Of a stretch of 18,295 nt of DNA, positions 14,072 to 18,295 are shown piece by piece. How positions within the stretch are numbered: position 1 is the first letter of the stretch; each line of letters starts with the position of its first letter. The position numbers and the translations under genes were made by a program. The stretch is taken from NCBI GenBank assembly GCA_964503355.1, contig CAZCZS010000032.1:1-18295 (forward strand). Direction: 5' to 3'. Under the pieces are notes generated by a model. That model saw only the letters and a program-made list of their open reading frames with translations. It did no database searches and was not told the DNA's origin. This stretch comes from Mesoaciditoga sp964503355 (GTDB lineage: Bacteria; Thermotogota; Thermotogae; Mesoaciditogales; Mesoaciditogaceae).

Positions 14072-14607
14072 TCTTCCAAAACCTCCGAATTTTGGACGAA
14101 GTAATAAATTCCAGACCATACCGTCAAAATCAACGTCGTCCACATGAGAAAAACGTTCAATCCTTCTCCAAAAAAGGGATTGAAATTGTAAAAGAGCATG
14201 AAAATCACGAACGTCATCTGCGAAACCGTTTTCAACTTTCCCCACCAATTTGCCGCTATAACTTTGGAATTAGAAGCGGCCAACATTCTCAATCCACTGA
14301 CGGCTATGTCTCTGGTGATGATCGTTATAACGAACCAACTTCCAACCTCACCTCGTTGTAAAAAAACGAGAAGGGCCGCGTCTATCAGAACTTTATCCGC
14401 AAGTTGATCCACGAATTTTCCCAGCGTTGTCACTTCATTCATGCTGCGCGCCAGCTTTCCATCAAGGTAATCCGTCAAAGAAGCGGCCACGAATAGCAAC
14501 AACGCTGCCGCAGCCATCGCCTTTCCTTTACCCAAGGCCGCATACATGAATGGAACGACGAGTAAAACTCTTACGAATGTCACCCTCGTCGCCAAGGTAA
14601 CTTTCAT
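14068..14607 (-). CDS. pgsA: CDP-diacylglycerol-glycerol-3-phosphate phosphatidyltransferase
   Basis: A 179-residue integral membrane enzyme making phosphatidylglycerol phosphate, the committed step to phosphatidylglycerol. The CDP-alcohol phosphotransferase signature D-x2-DG-x2-AR-x8-G-x3-D-x3-D is complete: D46, D49-G50, A53-R54, G63, D67 and D71. Several hydrophobic segments (about 9-24, 29-45, 75-85, 90-105, 125-140 and 150-170) fit a six-helix protein. I choose the ATG at 14607, which overlaps the rimO stop (ATGA) with AAGGAG 7 bases before it; a GTG at 14613 is possible. Glycerol 3-phosphate is its co-substrate, the same ligand expected for the GlpP-like protein downstream. Confidence 0.93.
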   Translation of the reverse strand: MKVTLATRVTFVRVLLVVPFMYAALGKGKAMAAAALLLFVAASLTDYLDGKLARSMNEVTTLGKFVDQLADKVLIDAALLVFLQRGEVGSWFVITIITRDIAVSGLRMLAASNSKVIAANWWGKLKTVSQMTFVIFMLFYNFNPFFGEGLNVFLMWTTLILTVWSGIYYFVQNSEVLEE

Positions 14608-15875
14608 ACGCACACTCCTTCTAGATCGTAGAATTCGCAGTCCGTGATCTCAACATCGACGAATTCACCGATCTTCAGGGCTCCCTTTGAAGAAAAGTGA
14701 ACGTACCCATCTATTTCCGGAGCATCCATGTACGTTCTTCCATAGTACATCGGACCTTCTTTTCCTTCAACGAGCACCTTGAATCTCTTACCCACATGAG
14801 TCTTGTTTCTTTCCAAACTCACATCTCTTTGAAGCTCCATCAATTCATCGTAACGTTTTTGAGAAATACCAAATGGAACTTTATCCTTTAAGCGATACGC
14901 GATGGTTCCTTCCTCATCTGAGTACGTGAAAGCTCCCAATCTATCGAAGCGAATATCCTCAACGAATTTCATCAGCTCTTCGAAATCTTCTTCGCTTTCG
15001 CCTGGAAATCCAACCATGACCGTAGTGCGCAAGATGACATCATCGATCATCGCACGTATGAACTCGAATTTTCTTCTCAACGCTTTTACATCTGAATTTC
15101 TGTTCATGGATTTCAAAACTCTTTCAGAAGCGTGTTGGATGGGAATATCAAAATAATGAAGAACGTGTTTTGAATTTTTCACGTACCCGACGAGTTCATC
15201 ATCCATCCCATCGGGATAGAGATAGAGCAATCTTATCCAAAAATCTCCTTCGATCTCGTCCAATTCTTTCAGTAGATCTACAAGTTTTTTATCCCCATCT
15301 TCGTATTGAGTCAGATCTTGCGAAACGAGCACAATCTCTTTTTTCCCCATTGAAATGAGGAATTTTGCCTCTTCAACCACATCGGCGATTTTCCTGTTTT
15401 TCAACGGTCCTTTGAATGAGGGAATGGCACAAAAAGCGCACTTTCTGTTACATCCATCTCCAACTTTAAGGTAAACAAAAGGTTTTTCGTCCAAAAGTCT
15501 TGATGAAAACTCGTAAGTTGGAGTTGGCCGTGTTACCAAATCAAACGGTTTTTCCAAAGCTTCAACCACTTTTTCAGGCTTAACAACTCCCAAAAAGGAC
15601 GAGACTTCGGGTATCTCATTTCTTAATTCTTTAAAGTACCTTTGAACCAAGCAGCCATGAACGACAACCTTTTTGACGTACTTCAAGGATTCAAAAATCT
15701 CATTTATGGACTCTTCCTTTGCGGCTTCTATAAAACCACACGTGTTCACCACCACGGCGTCCGCCTGTGATGGTGAATCAACGATAACGTGCCCTCTTTT
15801 TTTAAGTAAAGCGGCCACTACAGAAGAATCTGCCTCGTTTTTCGGGCAGCCCAACACGCTCATGAATATCTTCAC
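14604..15875 (-). CDS. rimO: Ribosomal protein uS12 methylthiotransferase RimO
   Basis: A 423-residue radical-SAM enzyme that methylthiolates an aspartate of ribosomal protein uS12. Cluster cysteines of the N-terminal domain are C10 (SVLGCPKNEADS), C46 (VNTCGFI) and C75 (VHGCLVQR); the radical-SAM cysteines are C142, C146 and C149 in GDGCNRKCAFCAIPSFKG. The GCPKNxxDS context and later YLYPDGMDDELV and DIPIQHAS segments are those of RimO, not MiaB or MtaB. A TRAM domain ends the protein (EIDGYVHF, FVDVEITD). The frame is open further upstream to 15971, but I choose the GTG at 15875: GAGG lies 8 bases upstream and the start overlaps the upstream gene's stop as GTGA. Confidence 0.95.
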   Translation of the reverse strand: MKIFMSVLGCPKNEADSSVVAALLKKRGHVIVDSPSQADAVVVNTCGFIEAAKEESINEIFESLKYVKKVVVHGCLVQRYFKELRNEIPEVSSFLGVVKPEKVVEALEKPFDLVTRPTPTYEFSSRLLDEKPFVYLKVGDGCNRKCAFCAIPSFKGPLKNRKIADVVEEAKFLISMGKKEIVLVSQDLTQYEDGDKKLVDLLKELDEIEGDFWIRLLYLYPDGMDDELVGYVKNSKHVLHYFDIPIQHASERVLKSMNRNSDVKALRRKFEFIRAMIDDVILRTTVMVGFPGESEEDFEELMKFVEDIRFDRLGAFTYSDEEGTIAYRLKDKVPFGISQKRYDELMELQRDVSLERNKTHVGKRFKVLVEGKEGPMYYGRTYMDAPEIDGYVHFSSKGALKIGEFVDVEITDCEFYDLEGVCV

Positions 15876-16417
15876 ATCAAATTCCTCTTTTTCTTCATGT
15901 ACAAATCTCGAACTTTTTCCAATTCTTCGATGTATTCGCTGGTTCTGTAGTTGGGATACGTCATCTCCCATGAGCGAAAGTGGCCTTTAAGAAAAAGCAG
16001 TGTAACCTCCGCGTATATTCCGTGTTTAAGGTAGATACGATTTCCCCATTGTTTTGTGGAGGCGAGAACGAATTGACTATGATGAACGTAGCCGGCATCT
16101 ATATTTACCGTTCGTTTGCCGTGCTTGGAAAGCTTACTTTCCACAGAATTCGTAAACACCTTCGCGTCGGCAAGTTCGAACGGATGGATCAACGGCTCAA
16201 AGCTGACTATCCTCGCTTCCAATCCTTCTCCCATTTCCGCGTTGTAATAGGAAGTGAAAGAAGAAAAGTCCAACGGCTTGGACACGTAATCCACCTTTCC
16301 AAATTCTGGAACGAGCAGATCCAAAACGTTTTTCAATCTATATTGTAATCCACTTCCGAATATCACACATACCAGATCAACCAGCTCAGGGAGTTTAACT
16401 TTTCCCAACTTCATCAC
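15872..16417 (-). CDS. DUF4416 family protein
   Basis: A 181-residue protein (GTG at 16417; ATG at 16414 is the alternative) that I recognise as DUF4416, a family of unknown function. Its hallmarks are present: TSYYNAEMGEGLEARIVSFE, then VNIDAGYVHHSQFVLASTK, then RIYLKHGIYAEVTLLFLKGHF and TYPNYRTSEYI. It has no cysteine-rich motif or membrane segment. It is the first gene of the leftward run and is directly coupled to rimO by a GTGA overlap. There is no recognisable ribosome binding site before it, and a consensus -10 box ends only 7 bases upstream of the GTG, suggesting a leaderless message. I can propose no biochemical function. Confidence 0.87.
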   Translation of the reverse strand: MMKLGKVKLPELVDLVCVIFGSGLQYRLKNVLDLLVPEFGKVDYVSKPLDFSSFTSYYNAEMGEGLEARIVSFEPLIHPFELADAKVFTNSVESKLSKHGKRTVNIDAGYVHHSQFVLASTKQWGNRIYLKHGIYAEVTLLFLKGHFRSWEMTYPNYRTSEYIEELEKVRDLYMKKKRNLM

Positions 16418-16424
16418 CCGTGTG

Positions 16425-16433
16425 ATTATAACA
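16425..16433 (-). promoter_or_regulatory. Extended -10 promoter of the DUF4416-rimO operon
   Basis: On the minus strand TGTTATAAT combines the consensus -10 TATAAT (16430 to 16425) with the TG of an extended -10. Seven bases separate it from the GTG at 16417, so transcription should begin at or next to the start codon. The -35 position (CAGAAG, 17 bases up) is poor, as is common with extended -10 promoters. Confidence 0.6.
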
Positions 16434-16446
16434 TAAGAAATATCAA

Positions 16447-16469
16447 ACTTCTGTTGCGCGCATAGAAGT
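16447..16469. promoter_or_regulatory. Dyad between divergent promoters, possible operator
   Basis: ACTTCT (16447-16452) and AGAAGT (16464-16469) form a 6-bp inverted repeat around an 11-base centre containing the palindrome TGCGCGCA (16455-16462). It sits midway between the minus-strand promoter of the DUF4416 gene and the plus-strand promoter of the oxidoreductase operon. It could bind a dimeric regulator of one or both; I cannot match it to a known operator. Confidence 0.35.
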
Positions 16470-16490
16470 AGAATTCAAAGTGTCATTTAA

Positions 16491-16499
16491 TGGTAAAAT
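16491..16499 (+). promoter_or_regulatory. Extended -10 promoter of the oxidoreductase operon
   Basis: TGGTAAAAT combines TAAAAT (16494-16499, one mismatch to consensus) with an extended -10 TG. Transcription would begin near 16506, leaving a leader of about 23 bases that holds AAGGTG (16518-16523) before the ATG at 16529. No good -35 is visible. Confidence 0.5.
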
Positions 16500-16528
16500 A
16501 GAACAAAGAAGAAAAAGAAGGTGAAAAT

Positions 16529-17737
16529 ATGCATATCGTAATCGCCGGAAACGGTATAAGCACTTTAACGTTGGTAAAGGAATTGAAAAAAACCTCAATA
16601 GAAGCGGAAATAGATGTGTTCAGCGATGAACCTCGACCTTTTTACTGGAGACCCCGTCTCATAGAAGTTTTGGCAAATGAAGCCACCATTCAAGACATAA
16701 CTCCCTACGATGAAAAGTGGTATGAAGATCATGGCGTAAAGTTACACCTTTCGGAAGCAGTTTTGGATTTAGATCCAAAAAACGCTCAAGTTCGAACTTC
16801 ACGTCGAACTATGAAATACGATGTATTCGTGTTTGCAAATGGAGCCAAACCTTTTCTGCCAGACGTGCCAGGCAGAGATCTGAAGAACGTCTACACGTTG
16901 AGAAGCTATGAGGACGTTGAAAAGGTTAAAGAGCATTACGCCAAATCGAAAAAATTCGTCATAATAGGTGGAGGAGTTCTCGGAATAGAGATGGCAGCGG
17001 CTTTAAACAGAGCGGGAGAAGAAAACGTTTCTGTCGTTGAATTCTTTCCCTATTTGTTACCGCGTCAATTGGATAAGCCTGGGGCTTTCGTGTTGAAGGA
17101 GATGTTGAAAGAAAAATACCACCTTGAGCTTCTTTTGGGCAAGGTTACCTCCAAGATAGTTGGAAACGAAAAAGTGGAAGGAGTGGAATTTTCCGATAAA
17201 AGTTTCATAAAAGCAGATGTGGTCATCTTTTCAACGGGTGTAAGGGCAAATGCGGAAATCGCAAAAAAAGCAGGCGTAAATGTCGAAAGGGGAATAGTCG
17301 TAGACGATCAATTGAGAACAAACGTGAAAAACGTGTACGCAATAGGGGATGTCTGTCAGCATAGAAAGAGAGTTTACGGAATAGTTCCCCCAGCCGTGGA
17401 ACAAGCCAGAGTGTTGGCAAAAGTTCTTTCTTCAAATGCGGGAAAATACGAAGGAAGCGTGATGTCAAATACCCTAAAGGTGGCGGGCATCGAATTACTT
17501 TCCGTGGGGAAAACGGATCCTGATAGTGGAAAGTTGGCCTTTTCTTCACTGGGAGATACAAAGCGTGGATTTTACAAAAAGGTGGTTGTGGAAAACGGAA
17601 AATTCGTGGGGGCGGTGAGCGTGGGAATAGAGAAAAAGCATGCGCTCAAGTTGAAAAAAATGGTTGATAACTCAGAAAAGGCGACTTTCCCACTTCACGA
17701 GTACATGAAATCAGAAGATAAGGAGGAAGAAAAATGA
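16529..17737 (+). CDS. FAD/NAD(H) oxidoreductase, rubredoxin-reductase-like
   Basis: A 402-residue two-dinucleotide-fold flavoprotein like NADH:rubredoxin reductases and the FAD domain of nitrite reductases. The FAD motif near the start is GNGIST (7-12), where the third conserved Gly is Thr; the NAD(H) motif is GGGVLG (147-152), followed by E170 at the end of the second strand, which suggests NADH rather than NADPH. Later landmarks are FANGAKP (102-108), STGVRAN (235-241) and AIGDV (271-275). There is no redox CxxC, so it is not a thioredoxin reductase. Its stop overlaps the start of the ferritin-like gene (ATGA), so it probably supplies reducing power for that diiron protein directly or via rubredoxin. 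It is the first gene of the rightward operon. Confidence 0.85.
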   Translation: MHIVIAGNGISTLTLVKELKKTSIEAEIDVFSDEPRPFYWRPRLIEVLANEATIQDITPYDEKWYEDHGVKLHLSEAVLDLDPKNAQVRTSRRTMKYDVFVFANGAKPFLPDVPGRDLKNVYTLRSYEDVEKVKEHYAKSKKFVIIGGGVLGIEMAAALNRAGEENVSVVEFFPYLLPRQLDKPGAFVLKEMLKEKYHLELLLGKVTSKIVGNEKVEGVEFSDKSFIKADVVIFSTGVRANAEIAKKAGVNVERGIVVDDQLRTNVKNVYAIGDVCQHRKRVYGIVPPAVEQARVLAKVLSSNAGKYEGSVMSNTLKVAGIELLSVGKTDPDSGKLAFSSLGDTKRGFYKKVVVENGKFVGAVSVGIEKKHALKLKKMVDNSEKATFPLHEYMKSEDKEEEK

Positions 17738-18204
17738 GAGATTACCTTTATTCCGCCGATGAACTTCTTGAGATGTCGTTGAAAATAGAAGAAGATGGAG
17801 AAAAATTTTACACGCATCTTTCCGAAAAATTTTCAGATCCGAAAAAAAAGGAATTCTTTTCCTATCTCGCTTCACAAGAAAGGGAACACGCCAAAACTTT
17901 TAAAGAAATCTCAAAGGGATTGGTTGAAGAAACGGATCCCATCTTTTGGGAAGAAGCTTCGAAGTACATCAGGAGCGTCGTGGAAAACAGGATATTCCCA
18001 AATCTTCAAGAAATGATCGAAAAGACGGAAAACATGTCTTTGAACGAGATACTCGATTTCGCCATCTCCATCGAAAAGGAAACCGTCATCTTCTACGAAG
18101 AACTGTACGATCTGGTTCGTGAAAAAAGATCGAAAGAGATACTTTCCAAAATAATACGTGAGGAAGTTTCCCACGTTAGAAAACTTTCCTTACTCAAGGA
18201 ATGA
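17734..18204 (+). CDS. Ferritin-like diiron protein, rubrerythrin-type without rubredoxin domain
   Basis: A 156-residue four-helix ferritin-like protein. The two-repeat diiron pattern is complete: E19 (KIEEDGEKFY) with E49-R-E-H52 in the first half, and E114 (SIEKETVIFYEEL) with E144-V-S-H147 in the second. This is the rubrerythrin-like arrangement, but the C-terminal rubredoxin domain (two CxxC) is absent; the protein has no cysteine. Related proteins reduce hydrogen peroxide or handle iron. It has a strong AAGGAGG site inside the end of the oxidoreductase gene and overlaps its stop, and a gene for an exported protein follows 13 bases later. Peroxide defence in an anaerobe is the likely role, by inference from family and context. 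Confidence 0.87.
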   Translation: MRDYLYSADELLEMSLKIEEDGEKFYTHLSEKFSDPKKKEFFSYLASQEREHAKTFKEISKGLVEETDPIFWEEASKYIRSVVENRIFPNLQEMIEKTENMSLNEILDFAISIEKETVIFYEELYDLVREKRSKEILSKIIREEVSHVRKLSLLKE

Positions 18205-18217
18205 AGGAGGAATTCGT

Positions 18218-18295
18218 ATGAAAAAGTTGTATGCGATGATGTTCGTCGTCGTGATCTTATCTTCGTTGGTGTTGGCCAACGGCGTCATGAATTTC
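18218..18295 (+). CDS. N-terminus of an exported protein (cut by window end)
   Basis: The frame starts at ATG 18218 with AAGGAGG 6-7 bases upstream, 13 bases after the ferritin-like gene, and is open to the window edge (26 codons). The product begins MKKLYAMMFVVVILSSLVLA, a classic Sec signal peptide: two Lys, a hydrophobic core, then VLA before N, a good signal peptidase I site. There is no lipobox cysteine in the visible part. The mature protein is outside the window, so function is unknown; the spacing indicates the same operon as the two redox genes. Confidence 0.75.
   Translation, partial: MKKLYAMMFVVVILSSLVLANGVMNF

Noticed and set aside
13517..14248. Longer thpR product starting at 14248
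   Set aside because: The extra 59 residues derive from reading pgsA in another frame, and a family-typical start with a ribosome binding site exists at 14071.
14604..15971. Longer rimO product starting at 15971
   Set aside because: The added 32 residues overlap the DUF4416 gene and do not resemble RimO; GTG at 15875 fits the family start and the GTGA coupling.
17223..17561. Minus-strand 112-codon frame inside the oxidoreductase gene
   Set aside because: It is antisense to a well-supported coding region, Arg/Pro/Leu-rich and without a ribosome binding site; a shadow frame.

Overview
The window looks like chromosomal DNA of a member of the Thermotogota (Thermotoga-like lineage). The support is a moderately AT-rich composition, strong AAGGAGG-type ribosome binding sites, very tight gene packing with many 4-base ATGA/GTGA overlaps, and protein families and pairings familiar from that phylum: glutaredoxin-like disulfide oxidoreductase with TrxB, DUF4416 with RimO, and an NADH:rubredoxin-reductase-like enzyme with a ferritin-like protein. 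This is inferred from reading proteins, not from a database search, and I cannot name the genus.

Left edge (1-530): no convincing gene. It holds a low-complexity tract, two tandem copies of a 45-bp repeat ending in a CCGGAAT-type hairpin, a 19-bp tandem duplication ending in a second hairpin, and the intrinsic terminator of the leftward gene run.

Main block (531-16417, minus strand): 21 genes plus one 50-codon small ORF, almost all overlapping or separated by a few bases. In transcription order (right to left): DUF4416 protein, rimO, pgsA, thpR, recA, recX, rny, glpP-like, small ORF, degenerate ABC ATPase, fruK-like kinase, CBS protein, mtaB, class IV aminotransferase, yicC, remA-like (DUF370), gmk, rpoZ, coaBC, then, from its own promoter, a glutaredoxin-like disulfide oxidoreductase and trxB. 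It combines RNA modification and decay (RimO, MtaB, RNase Y, YicC, ThpR), DNA repair (RecA/RecX), phospholipid synthesis (PgsA), nucleotide and coenzyme synthesis (Gmk, CoaBC), transcription (omega subunit, GlpP) and thiol redox. The yicC-remA-gmk-rpoZ-coaBC order is a widely conserved bacterial housekeeping cluster.

Right end (16529-18295, plus strand): a divergent operon with an FAD/NAD(H) oxidoreductase of the rubredoxin-reductase type, a ferritin-like diiron protein (probable peroxide or oxygen defence) and the first 26 codons of an exported protein.

The most interesting signals are: a perfect 16-bp palindrome TACCCCCATGGGGGTA just downstream of the promoter of the disulfide oxidoreductase/trxB pair, which resembles operators of the CsoR/CstR/RcnR (DUF156) repressor family; an ABC ATPase with nearly every catalytic switch residue replaced; a CoaBC lacking the expected catalytic-flap cysteine; a probable leaderless promoter for the DUF4416 gene; and a 113-nt out-of-frame overlap between recX and rny.
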